Source of the DNA: Natronorubrum halophilum
Lineage (GTDB): Archaea; Halobacteriota; Halobacteria; Halobacteriales; Natrialbaceae
Direction of reading: 5' to 3'
NCBI RefSeq assembly: GCF_003670115.1
Contig: NZ_QQTY01000005.1
Location: forward strand, 62,001-126,000
Length of the DNA stretch: 64,000 nt
Shown here: positions 52,556 to 60,985 of the stretch, in pieces
Layout of the letters: every line of letters starts with the position of its first letter
Numbering within the stretch: the stretch's first letter is position 1
Translations under genes and position numbers: made by a program
The notes under the pieces: model-generated
The model's database searches: none
What the model saw: the letters and a program-made list of their open reading frames with translations, nothing else
Told to the model about the DNA's origin: nothing

Positions 52556-54229
52556 TCAGTAGCCGATTGCGGCCCCGTCCTTCCGGGGTTCCGTGGCTCC
52601 GGAGAGGGTCTCGCCTCGGTGGCGAACGAGTTGTGCGCCACCGAACATGACCGGCGGCAGGACGCCGACTTCGTGGCCCATTCGCGCGAGCTCGGCCGCG
52701 TTCGGCAGTCGCTCTTCGACGCTGAGCGTGCCGTCCTCGCGGTAACGCCAGCGCGGCATATCGAGTGCTGCCTGTGGATTCATCCCGTAATCGACGAGGT
52801 TCGAGAGCACCTGAACGTGGCCCTGGGGCTGCATGTAGCCGCCCATGACGCCGAAGGCCAGCCAGTCGTCCTCCTCGAGCTTCGCGATAGCGGGAACGAG
52901 GGTGTGAAACGGTCGCTTCCCGGGCTCTAAGCTGTTGGGATGATCGGAATCGAGCGAGAACGACGCGCCGCGATTCTGGAGTGCGATCCCGGTGTTCCCG
53001 GCGACCAGCCCGCTTCCGAAGCCGGCGAACCGGGAGTTGATGTAGGAGACGAGATTTCCCTCTTCGTCCCCGACGGTCAGGAGAACGGTGTCCGCGTCCT
53101 CAGCGGTGGCGTTCGGGACGCCGACCGCTGGGTTCCGAATCGGCGTCTCGTCGATCGCCCGGGCGCGCTCTCGAGCGTAGGCCGTCGAGGCCAGCGGCGG
53201 GACGTGCTCGTATGCGGGATCGGTGATGTAGCGGTGGCCGTCGACGAACGCGAGTTTCGCTGCCTCGACGAAGGCGTGTACGCGCTCGGGTGAGTCGTAG
53301 GGGTGTTCACCAGCGCCGGTCTCCTCGGCGATGTTCAGCGCCTCGAGCGCGATGAGGCCCTGATTGTTCGGCGGCAGTTCGTACACCTCGGTCCCGTTGT
53401 ACGTCGTGCTAACGGGGTCGACGAACTCGGGTTCGAAGCCGGCCAGGTCGTCGCGGCTCATGAAGCCGCCAGCGGACTGGACTTCGTCGACGATCTCGTC
53501 CGCGATCGACCCCTCGTAGACCTCGTCAGCGCCGTGTTCGGCGATCTTCCGCATCGATTCGCCCAATCGCGGGAGCGTGACGGTCTCCCCGGGAGCCGGG
53601 CTCTCGCCGTCGAAGAGGTACGCCTCGCGGGCGTGGTCGGCCGTAAACAGCGTCTCGGCCCCTCGCCAGTGGTGGGCGATGACCGGCGAGACGGGATACC
53701 CCTCGATCGCGTAGTGGATCGCCGGCTCGAGTACGTCTCCCAGCGAGAGCCGGCCCAGTTGCTGAACCGTGGCCTCCCAGCCGCGAGCCGTGCCGGGAAC
53801 CGTCACCGCGTGGGGGCCGAGGAAGGGCATTCCCAGTTCGTCGGCGCTCGCTCCGCCGTCGACGGCGTAACCGCGCGACTCGGGGTAGTACCCCTCGAGC
53901 GTCTCCTCGTCGGTCTCCTCGAGTGCGGTCGTTACGGTTTCGATCGTCGCGTCGGCCGGCGCGTGGCCACACGAGCGCAGCGCACCGACCTCGCCGTCCG
54001 CGGTCCGGTAGAGCGCGAAGACGTCGCCGCCCAGCCCGGTCGATGTCGGCTCGACGACGTTGAGCGCGGCTGCCGTCGCAACGGCCGCGTCGAAGGCGTT
54101 CCCACCGTCCCGGAGGATCGAAACCCCCGCCTCCGCGGCGAGTGGCTGGCTCGTCGCGACCAGTCCTCGGTTGGCGTAGACGGTCGACCGTCTCGAGTCG
54201 AACCGATCGAGGTCGATATCGGTGTCCAT
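52556..54229 (-). CDS. ggt: Gamma-glutamyltransferase
   Basis: A 557-residue Ntn-hydrolase precursor that self-cleaves before T381 (in ADTVLLTVGDEEGN) to large and small subunits; E. coli has TTHYSVVD there. GGNAFDAAVATAAALNVVEP and STGLGGDVFALYR at the N-terminus and VMGGYMQPQGHVQVLSNLVD near the end are family motifs. It cleaves gamma-glutamyl bonds; haloarchaea make gamma-glutamylcysteine as their main thiol, a plausible substrate. No signal peptide is obvious, so it may be cytoplasmic. Confidence 0.93.
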   Translation of the reverse strand: MDTDIDLDRFDSRRSTVYANRGLVATSQPLAAEAGVSILRDGGNAFDAAVATAAALNVVEPTSTGLGGDVFALYRTADGEVGALRSCGHAPADATIETVTTALEETDEETLEGYYPESRGYAVDGGASADELGMPFLGPHAVTVPGTARGWEATVQQLGRLSLGDVLEPAIHYAIEGYPVSPVIAHHWRGAETLFTADHAREAYLFDGESPAPGETVTLPRLGESMRKIAEHGADEVYEGSIADEIVDEVQSAGGFMSRDDLAGFEPEFVDPVSTTYNGTEVYELPPNNQGLIALEALNIAEETGAGEHPYDSPERVHAFVEAAKLAFVDGHRYITDPAYEHVPPLASTAYARERARAIDETPIRNPAVGVPNATAEDADTVLLTVGDEEGNLVSYINSRFAGFGSGLVAGNTGIALQNRGASFSLDSDHPNSLEPGKRPFHTLVPAIAKLEEDDWLAFGVMGGYMQPQGHVQVLSNLVDYGMNPQAALDMPRWRYREDGTLSVEERLPNAAELARMGHEVGVLPPVMFGGAQLVRHRGETLSGATEPRKDGAAIGY

Positions 54230-54329
54230 GGATGCGCTATGTGTGCAAGTGTGATAGTAGCCGCTGGAAGTAAATACACCTGATCCACGATGCCTGTGCG
54301 ATGGGCGTGTAACGAGTCGCGGTTGTTAC

Positions 54330-54659
54330 TCACGGTGGAAGCGGACAGAGACTCGCGGTAAACACGACCGTCTCCTCGGTCTCGTTTCGAGCGCCGTGAA
54401 CGTCGCCGCGCTCGTGATGGACGACGCCGGGGGCTTCGATCGCCTCGCTCTCGTCGCCCCGAATTACGGTTACCGTCCCCTCGAGCACGTGAAAGACGTT
54501 CGTACTGTCGGCGTGCTCGTGGGGAGCGAGTTCCGCGCCCGGACCGAGTGCGAACGCCTTCACGAGAACGTCGTTGGTGACGACCAACGCTGCCGTTTCG
54601 ACCTCGCCATCGGCCGGTTCGAGGTCCGCAAGCGCCGCGTCGTATTCGTCGAGTGACAT
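54330..54659 (-). CDS. Cupin-domain protein
   Basis: A 109-residue single cupin: LAPHEHADSTNVFHVLEGTV (metal-binding His-x-His and later Glu), then APGVVHHERGDVHGARNET for the second motif. The ligand or substrate is unknown. ATG 54659 is chosen because CCATAAAT (54683-54690, minus-strand ATTTATGG) forms a TATA box 24-31 bases upstream; an earlier in-frame ATG at 54686 overlaps that box. Confidence 0.83.
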   Translation of the reverse strand: MSLDEYDAALADLEPADGEVETAALVVTNDVLVKAFALGPGAELAPHEHADSTNVFHVLEGTVTVIRGDESEAIEAPGVVHHERGDVHGARNETEETVVFTASLCPLPP

Positions 54660-54771
54660 AGCCGTTGGTTCGGCGTCCGTTCCCATAAATGCCCGAGACG
54701 GCGGATCGATGCTCGCCCGACGATGCTCGAGCGGTTCCGAGGCGCACTTACTCGAGCGATTTCAGGTGCGC

Positions 54772-55836
54772 TCACTCGAGCGACAACGGTTCGTGTTCGG
54801 CCCGGTAGCCGCGCGCGGTGCCGTCCTCGAGCGCGTCGATCGACGACACCTCGCGGAGCTGTATCCCGCGCTCCATCTTGGTCACGACCGGCGTCTCGTA
54901 GCGGTCGGCCTCGTACTCGAATCCCGTCCCCTCCGCGCGACGGCGCTCGACGAACTCGCGGTGGCGCTCGAGTCGCGTCCGGCCGACCGACCGCGACAGC
55001 GCCGGAACGTCGCCGATCCGATCGTCAAACAGGTCGAGAAACGCCGCCTCGAGTTCCGACCCCAGGGAATGGCGGCCGGCGCACATCGCCGCGAGCGTGG
55101 TCGTTCCGGTGCCCCAGAAGGGATCGAGGACGGTGTCGCCGTAGGTCGAGTACATACAGATCAGCCGGTAGGGGATCTCGAGCGGGTACGCGGCCGACCG
55201 ATCGCGGAGGTCGTCGTCCGCGAACTCGAGCGTCTGCAGTTCGCCCTGCACTTCGGTCCAGAGGTCCGTAAACCATCGGTTGCGCTCCTCCCAGAAGTAC
55301 GCCGCCTCGTACCGTCGGTCGGCACCCGGCTCGAACGACAGGCTCTTGCCACCCTTCCTGAAGACCAGCACGTACTCGTGCTCAAGGGTGACGTAGGCGT
55401 TGGGCGGGATCATCCCGCTCCCCATGAACTTGGCGGCGCTGTTAGCTGGTTTACGCCAGAGGATATCGGGAAGGGGGTCGAAGCCGCGGGACTCGAACGC
55501 CTCAAGGACGCGCGCGTGGTTGGCGTAAACGCGAAAGCTCCCGTCGACCGTCCGGGTCGCGTCGCCGACGTTCAAACACGCGATGCCGCCGTCGACCAGC
55601 ACGCGCTCGAGTTCGTCCCAGACGCGATCGAGCTGGGCGTGCATCGCGTCGAACGCCGCGCGTCCGTCGCCGGCCTCGAGCGCGTCGCCGATGGCGGGAT
55701 CGAGCTCCGTAAAGAGGTCGTCCCACATTTCGATCATTGGATACGGCGGGGACGTGACGACGAGTTCGACGGACGCGTCGTCGATCTCTTCGAGGTCCTG
55801 TGAGTCACCGACGAAGACGCGGTGGGTCGTCTCCAT
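54772..55836 (-). CDS. DNA methyltransferase (orphan, N4-cytosine/N6-adenine class)
   Basis: A 354-residue beta-class methylase: catalytic TSPPYPMIEMWDD near residue 29, then the SAM-binding FxGxG motif as DPFWGTGTTTLAAM in the second half. SPPY suggests amino-methylation of cytosine (N4) or adenine. No endonuclease gene is near, so it is an orphan. A conserved CTAG methylase is known in Haloferax (zim); this might be its counterpart, unverified. A GTG three codons upstream is less likely. Confidence 0.87.
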   Translation of the reverse strand: METTHRVFVGDSQDLEEIDDASVELVVTSPPYPMIEMWDDLFTELDPAIGDALEAGDGRAAFDAMHAQLDRVWDELERVLVDGGIACLNVGDATRTVDGSFRVYANHARVLEAFESRGFDPLPDILWRKPANSAAKFMGSGMIPPNAYVTLEHEYVLVFRKGGKSLSFEPGADRRYEAAYFWEERNRWFTDLWTEVQGELQTLEFADDDLRDRSAAYPLEIPYRLICMYSTYGDTVLDPFWGTGTTTLAAMCAGRHSLGSELEAAFLDLFDDRIGDVPALSRSVGRTRLERHREFVERRRAEGTGFEYEADRYETPVVTKMERGIQLREVSSIDALEDGTARGYRAEHEPLSLE

Positions 55837-55986
55837 TGGGTTCACACTGTCGGCGTCGCCCCCTTAGCTCCTTCGTCAGCACGGCCGCCACCATCGGCTC
55901 ATAGACGGATCGGGTCTACGGCTGATTCGTTCGAAAAAACGGACCGAATCGCGGTTATCGGCTATTCAGCTCCGAGCGCCGCTCGC

Positions 55987-56559
55987 TCACTCCTCTTCCG
56001 TTTCGTCGGATTCGCCCGCCTCGGCCTCGGCTTCTTCGGCCTCCGATTCGTCGTCTTCGTCCTCGTCTGCGTCGAACTCGTCACCGGTCGCGGGTTCGAA
56101 CTCCTCTATCGGCTCCCACTCCTCTTCCTCGCCCCCGGAGAGCCGACGGCGAAGCACTGCAACCCCGGCGAGAAGCCCGACGGCGAGTAAGACGCGCGAC
56201 AGGCGACTCGAGCCGCCGTCGTCCGCCGTTTCTGATTCGGACTCCATCTCGGTCGTCTCGGCGTCGTCGCTCGTCGTCTCCTCGATGACGTCTTCGATGA
56301 TATCGGGTTCCTGTACGTCCTCGAGCGGCGTCTCCTCGAGGTCGGGCGACTCGCGTCCGGCGAGAAAGCCGAGGACGGCACCCGCACCGAAGAGGACACC
56401 CGCGAGCGGAAGGCTCCGCTTTCCGCCCGGTGTGGAGCCATCCGCCTCTTCGACGGCCTCGAGAATCGAGTCTCGCATCGGTGAATCCATCCCTTTGCCA
56501 ACTGCTTCCTTCACGAGAATCTCGGACAGCGTTTTGTCCTGTTGTTCGTTTTCGGGCAT
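55987..56559 (-). CDS. Haloarchaeal protein with two hydrophobic segments and acidic tail
   Basis: A 190-residue protein: N-terminal helix (SEILVKEAVGKGMDSPMRDS), hydrophobic PLAGVLFGAGAVLGFLAG (about 52-68), an acidic spacer, a second hydrophobic LSRVLLAVGLLAGVAVLRRRL (about 120-140) and a highly acidic tail. Probably membrane-bound with both ends inside. Function unknown. Confidence 0.7.
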   Translation of the reverse strand: MPENEQQDKTLSEILVKEAVGKGMDSPMRDSILEAVEEADGSTPGGKRSLPLAGVLFGAGAVLGFLAGRESPDLEETPLEDVQEPDIIEDVIEETTSDDAETTEMESESETADDGGSSRLSRVLLAVGLLAGVAVLRRRLSGGEEEEWEPIEEFEPATGDEFDADEDEDDESEAEEAEAEAGESDETEEE

Positions 56560-57032
56560 AATCGGTCACGACCACATCCCCACAGATAATTCTGTCTAAT
56601 GTTTCGATCGGCCTACCCGCGTTCTCGACCGTTACCACCCGGCTACCGAACGACGATATCGGAAGTAATTGACTCCTACTCGGACGAACGGCCGTGGGAC
56701 GCCGTTCCCTCGACCGGAAATTGCGCGAACGCGATCTGCGGAAACCGATCCGATGGGGCGCAACGCGACGGAAACCGCGACCCCAGTCGCCTCCGGATCA
56801 ACTCCGTCAGTTCTCCCGGCGTCGCCACGACGACGGTTGGCTGGGACCTGCGGCCGGGGCGGGGACGAGACGTCCGTGACGTTCCCATCGTGACCGGCGA
56901 CCGGCCCCCTGGTTCTGGAAACCACATGTTGCCCGCATATAAATCCGATTCCGACGGTCGAACGGGTGCGACTTCCGCGCAATGCGTGTTAATGGCTTCC
57001 ATAACGAAAGGGATCGATTGTGAGGAGGTGGT
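56560..57032. other. Gene-free stretch
   Basis: About 470 bases between divergent genes. Frames are open on both strands but without convincing coding character or promoter. I see nothing else in it. Confidence 0.4.
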
Positions 57033-57677
57033 ATGAGCGTCATTCGCCAACCCGGCGTCCTCGGGCGAACGACCCGTCGACGCGTCGTCGGGGTGACTGC
57101 GGCGCTTTCTGCGGCCGTCGTGGAGGCCGCTGCCGTCGGTCTCTGGTTTAGCCTCGTCGTCGGCTCGCGGAGCACGTCGACGGCGCTCGCCGGGCTCGGC
57201 ATTCTCTTCTGTGGCTCGCTCCTCCGAGCGGGCGTCTTCGGCGCGACCGTCAGCGAACTGGGAGATCTGTTGCAGCCACGGCGGCTCATCGTTGCGGTTT
57301 TGCTAACGGGTAGCTGGGTCGTCTGGCTGCTCGCCGCCGAACGGATCGGCGGTGGAACCGGGATCGTCGTCGCGACCGTCGTACTCGCCGGAATCCTTAC
57401 CGGTCAGCTCTTCCTCGAGCGGCGCGTCTTCCGCCTTCGAGCGAGGTCCAAGCGAGCGCGAACGTCGCTCGTTCCCGCGCTGTTGCTGGCCGTCGGCGCA
57501 TCGCTACTGCTCGCGTCGGCCTGGCTGACGGATTGGACGGTCGCCACGCCGCAACTCTCGTTCGAAGGAATCTCGCTTATCGTCCGGATCGAGGCGGTCC
57601 AGATCGGCGTGCTCGTCTTCGGACTGTTCGCCTTCCTCGCCCACCAACGGCGGTTCGAACGACTTCTCGATCCCTGA
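57033..57677 (+). CDS. Multi-pass membrane protein, unknown function
   Basis: A 214-residue protein with about six transmembrane helices (VVGVTAALSAAVVEAAAVGL, LIVAVLLTGSWVVWLLA, IEAVQIGVLVFGLFAFLAH). Loops are basic on the likely cytoplasmic side. No family is recognised. Confidence 0.65.
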   Translation: MSVIRQPGVLGRTTRRRVVGVTAALSAAVVEAAAVGLWFSLVVGSRSTSTALAGLGILFCGSLLRAGVFGATVSELGDLLQPRRLIVAVLLTGSWVVWLLAAERIGGGTGIVVATVVLAGILTGQLFLERRVFRLRARSKRARTSLVPALLLAVGASLLLASAWLTDWTVATPQLSFEGISLIVRIEAVQIGVLVFGLFAFLAHQRRFERLLDP

Positions 57678-57703
57678 GATCACGCGCGGCGGGCGCGAAG
57701 CCG

Positions 57704-58291
57704 TTACTTCCCCTCCGCGCCGATGTTCTGCTCGCTCTCGAACGAGTCCGGATCCGGTTCGATCACGGCGTACTGGACCGCACGCCGACCGAGCGTTGCC
57801 ACGCGCTCCTCGAGTTTCTGATCGACGAACGCCCCCTCTTCGAACACCGAGTGGGAGTTCGGAACGGCCGCCTCGTGCGGAATCACCCACGCGTTCAGCG
57901 ACCGACAGACCGAGCGCAGGTGCTCGAGCGTCGTCACCGGGAAGGCCCCTCCCGAAACCCCGAGCAGCCCGACGGTCTTGTCCCCGAACTCGTCGAACCC
58001 GCAGTAGTCGAGGGCGGTCTTCAGTGGCGAGGCGTAGGAGCCGTGGTACATCGGCGAGCCGAGGATGATCGCGTCGGCCGCTCGCACCCGGGCCGCCAGT
58101 TCCGCCGCATCGCCGGCGTCTTCCCGGTCGCGGTCCGCGTCGAAAATCGGGAGTTCGAACTCGCGAAGGTCGAGCAGTTCGGTGCTCGCACCGGCCCGGT
58201 CGGCCGCCTCGAGCGTCCGCTCGAGCGCGCTACGAGTCGTACTTTCATCGCGGAGACTGCCACAGAGTGCAACGACGTGAACGTCTGCCAT
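57704..58291 (-). CDS. NADPH-dependent FMN reductase
   Basis: A 195-residue flavodoxin-like protein: VVALCGSLRDESTTRSALE is the FMN phosphate loop, AIILGSPMYHGSYASPLKTALDY binds the isoalloxazine ring, and GLLGVSGGAFPVTTLEHLR follows, all typical of the NADPH-dependent FMN/azoreductase family. It would reduce FMN, quinones or metals. The ATG at 58291 (MADVHVV) is preferred to one nine codons earlier. Confidence 0.9.
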   Translation of the reverse strand: MADVHVVALCGSLRDESTTRSALERTLEAADRAGASTELLDLREFELPIFDADRDREDAGDAAELAARVRAADAIILGSPMYHGSYASPLKTALDYCGFDEFGDKTVGLLGVSGGAFPVTTLEHLRSVCRSLNAWVIPHEAAVPNSHSVFEEGAFVDQKLEERVATLGRRAVQYAVIEPDPDSFESEQNIGAEGK

Positions 58292-58397
58292 ACTGAACCT
58301 ACCGGCTGCGAGGCTCAAATAAACCCGCGAACCTGAACGGACGCGGCGCTTCTCCCGACCAGCGGCTACCGTCGGAACCGCGCGATGGGTTTGGCGG

Positions 58398-59345
58398 CTA
58401 CCGTTGGAGCCGCGCGACGAGTTCGGCGTCGGATTCGGTTCGATCGAGTTCGACCAGGCCGTCCGACTCGAGATCCGCGAGCAGACCCTCGAGCCACTCG
58501 CGGCCGTACTCGCCGTTCGGGACGTAGTCGACCCGGATTCGGTGGCCGAGCGTGTCCACCTCGAGTTCGTCGTACTCGCGCAGGGTGCCGATCACGCGCC
58601 CGCGGAACTGCCGTCGGCTGCCCTCGAAAGCGGGCTGGGTCGGGACGTCCGGGGCGGTGAAATCACCGCTCGCGTAGGCGTCGCACCACTCGCGCCACGG
58701 ACACCCCACCTCGTCACAGCGGGGCGTCTGAGTACAGACGACGCCGCCGAGTTCCATGATCGCGTTGTTCCAGACCCGCGACTCGCCCTCGGGCAGAAGA
58801 TCGTTTGCGGCTTCCTCGAAGGCTGCGTCGTCGTCCGGGATCGAAAAGGCGCGGTAGCTGACCCGCTTGACGTTGGTATCGACGACCGCGTCGCCGTTGT
58901 TGAACGCGAAACTCGCGACGGCGTTTGCGGTGTAGGGACCGACGCCCATGAGTTCCTGCAGTTCGTCCGGTGTCGTTGGGAAGGCGCCGGCGTACTCCTC
59001 TTCGACCTGCTGGGCCGACTCGTGCAGATACTTCGCCCGGTTGTTGTAGCCGAGGCTGTGGTTCGTCCAGAATCCAACGACGTCCGCCCGGTCCGCCGCC
59101 GCGAGATCGGTCGTCGTCGGCCAGCGCTCGAGGAACCCCTCCCAGGCCTCGACGACTCGGTCCAGTTGGGTCTGCTGGCTCATCACCTCGCTGACGAGGA
59201 TCTCGTAGGGGTCGTCCGTGCGCCGCCAGGGAAAATCACGGTGATCGCCCTCGTACCACCCGATCAGGGATTCCTGAACGGCCTCGAGATCTTCGGGAAG
59301 GGACCACTCCCCGTCTGCGTCAGCGCCACCGTCGCTCTCACTCAT
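58398..59345 (-). CDS. mutY: A/G-specific adenine glycosylase (MutY)
   Basis: A 315-residue HhH-GPD base-excision enzyme that removes adenine opposite 8-oxoguanine. Catalytic SEVMSQQTQLDRV (Glu), LMGVGPYTANAVASFAFNNG (HhH) and AVVDTNVKRV (Asp) are present. The four cysteines of the iron-sulfur cluster are in CTQTPRCDEVGCPWREWC, spaced C-x5-C-x4-C-x5-C against the usual C-x6-C-x2-C-x5-C. The C-terminal part lacks an obvious NUDIX-like domain. Confidence 0.9.
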   Translation of the reverse strand: MSESDGGADADGEWSLPEDLEAVQESLIGWYEGDHRDFPWRRTDDPYEILVSEVMSQQTQLDRVVEAWEGFLERWPTTTDLAAADRADVVGFWTNHSLGYNNRAKYLHESAQQVEEEYAGAFPTTPDELQELMGVGPYTANAVASFAFNNGDAVVDTNVKRVSYRAFSIPDDDAAFEEAANDLLPEGESRVWNNAIMELGGVVCTQTPRCDEVGCPWREWCDAYASGDFTAPDVPTQPAFEGSRRQFRGRVIGTLREYDELEVDTLGHRIRVDYVPNGEYGREWLEGLLADLESDGLVELDRTESDAELVARLQR

Positions 59346-59433
59346 CGGTCGTGCTAGCAACCGGGCCATCTTACTGGTGACGGTTCTCGATCTTCCCGGT
59401 GAGTGTTCCGTCCCTTCCTCGAGACCAATTGGG

Positions 59434-59613
59434 CTACTCGGTCACGTTCGGTTTCGGCTCGAAGTACTGGCTCACAACCGCAAAAATAACACCCATAACC
59501 ACGCCGACCTGAAGCCCGGAATCATAATCATTGGTAACGACACCGAGGATAACCGGTACGCTGAATGCGACGACGAAGAACACGCCTGCGCGAGCGAATT
59601 TGTTCGCCAACAT
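59434..59613 (-). CDS. Small two-helix membrane protein
   Basis: A 59-residue protein with two transmembrane helices (GVFFVVAFSVPVILGVV and GLQVGVVMGVIFAVVSQYF) and a polar end. The base composition is more AT-rich and the region upstream strongly AT-rich (59614-59640), consistent with a promoter. No family is recognised. Confidence 0.6.
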   Translation of the reverse strand: MLANKFARAGVFFVVAFSVPVILGVVTNDYDSGLQVGVVMGVIFAVVSQYFEPKPNVTE

Positions 59614-59850
59614 AAAACTGAATACATTAAAAGTACAAATAGGTGTCGAACGTCATTGCATTTACACCATTAGAGTTCGATATCAACCATCTCGTTGGAC
59701 GTGAGATGGGTCAATTGCACGTCCCGCGAGCTTCGAGGCCAGCGCTGAACGAAACTCACCGTGTTAACTACTGCAGTTGAAAACGGAGTCGAACCCCGAT
59801 ATCGGTCGGCGCACGAAAGCCATATCCGAGCGGCTCGAGTTCCCATCCAT

Positions 59851-60174
59851 ATGAGTCTCGACGATCTCACCGACGACGTACAGGATTCCTACGGCGCGCT
59901 CGACGACGAACTCACCGTCTCGATCGACCGGGAAACACGAAACGAACTCGCCGTGCTCGAGGCGGCGCTCGAGCCCGAAGACACCGACGAACTCGTCCGG
60001 CGGGCGATCCACTTGCTCTTCCAGACCACCGTCGATACCGGAAAGCTCGACTTTCAGCTTCGATCGGCGTACGACGTCACCTACGACGAGTACCTTTCGG
60101 GAATGACCTTCGAGGAAATGACCGGCGCGGATCAGTACCCGTCGATGGACGACGAGCGCCGCTACCAGTTCTAG
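59851..60174 (+). CDS. Conserved haloarchaeal protein, possible ribbon-helix-helix
   Basis: A 107-residue acidic protein. ELTVSIDRETRNELAVLEAA followed by DTDELVRRAIHLLFQTTVDT looks like a strand plus two helices, which fits a ribbon-helix-helix DNA-binding dimer. The C-terminus is acidic and aromatic. A partner or target is unknown. ATG at 59851 after 30 unconvincing codons. Confidence 0.65.
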   Translation: MSLDDLTDDVQDSYGALDDELTVSIDRETRNELAVLEAALEPEDTDELVRRAIHLLFQTTVDTGKLDFQLRSAYDVTYDEYLSGMTFEEMTGADQYPSMDDERRYQF

Positions 60175-60186
60175 TTCGCGCCGGCA

Positions 60187-60651
60187 TCAGAGACGATCGA
60201 CCCGGTTCGGCAGTCGCGCCGTCGCGATCCAGAACCGCACCACGGGTTGCATCGTTTCGACGAGCGCGTCGGGGTCGCTCGGGATCGGAACGACCGCGTT
60301 CGCACCCAGCCGGTAGGCCTCGTGAACGGTCGTCCGGGTCGGTGAGTCAACGGTCGCGACGACGGGGATTCGCGCGAGTGTCGTCTCCTCGCGCATCGTC
60401 TCGAGGACCTGCGCTCCGCTCGGATTCGGTTCCCGGTCGTATCGAAGCACCACGAGACACGGTGCTTGCGAGCCGGCGTCCTCGCCACGGCGGTGAAGAT
60501 ACTCGAGTGCGTCGTCGTTTCCCCCGACGGTGTGGAGCGTCGTGTTCGAATACTCGGTAGCGAGCTCGTCCGCCATGAGCCGAGCGATTTCGTCGGAGGG
60601 CTCGACGAGTAACACGGTTGCCTGTTCGGCGGAGGTGCTTCGATCGATCAT
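60187..60651 (-). CDS. Receiver-like protein lacking the usual phospho-acceptor
   Basis: A 154-residue single-domain receiver of the haloarchaeal Rcp1 type: ATVLLVEPSDEIARLMADEL at the start, IPVVATVDSPTRTTVHEAY, then GANAVVPIPSDPDALVETMQ. Where others have LLDLNLP, this has VVLRYDREPNPSG, so the phospho-Asp aligns with Arg, and the conserved Lys is replaced by Ile (VVPIP). It probably works without phosphorylation. Confidence 0.7.
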   Translation of the reverse strand: MIDRSTSAEQATVLLVEPSDEIARLMADELATEYSNTTLHTVGGNDDALEYLHRRGEDAGSQAPCLVVLRYDREPNPSGAQVLETMREETTLARIPVVATVDSPTRTTVHEAYRLGANAVVPIPSDPDALVETMQPVVRFWIATARLPNRVDRL

Positions 60652-60985
60652 CGGCGGCACCCACACGGCAACGGCACCCGGCGGGGTACGAACTGGGGCT
60701 GAACCCGTACGGACGCCTCGTGACTCTGGCGTCGTGTGATCCCACTGAAGGCGGTGTTGGGCGCGATAGGTTCGACGACCTGTTGCTCGTGTGTGGGGAC
60801 GGCCGCCCGTTGTGCGTTGGCCCACGGCGATACGTTCATCGACACCGGATAGTGCGCCACCGGCTGTAAACGCTTCCCTCGGCTATTGACGGGTCGGCGA
60901 ACGAACGGTTACACGAACGGTCGGCGTAACGTGATTCGGGGACGCAAAAATCGGCGTCGACAGTCCTCCCGAGGGCCGTCAGTCG
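60652..60985. other. Gene-free stretch
   Basis: About 330 bases between the receiver-like gene and the DHH gene. Open frames here lack coding character; I see nothing else in it. Confidence 0.4.

Noticed and set aside
56599-57036. 145-codon plus-strand frame in the gap
   Set aside because: Opposite strand equally open, no motif, no promoter; left as gene-free.
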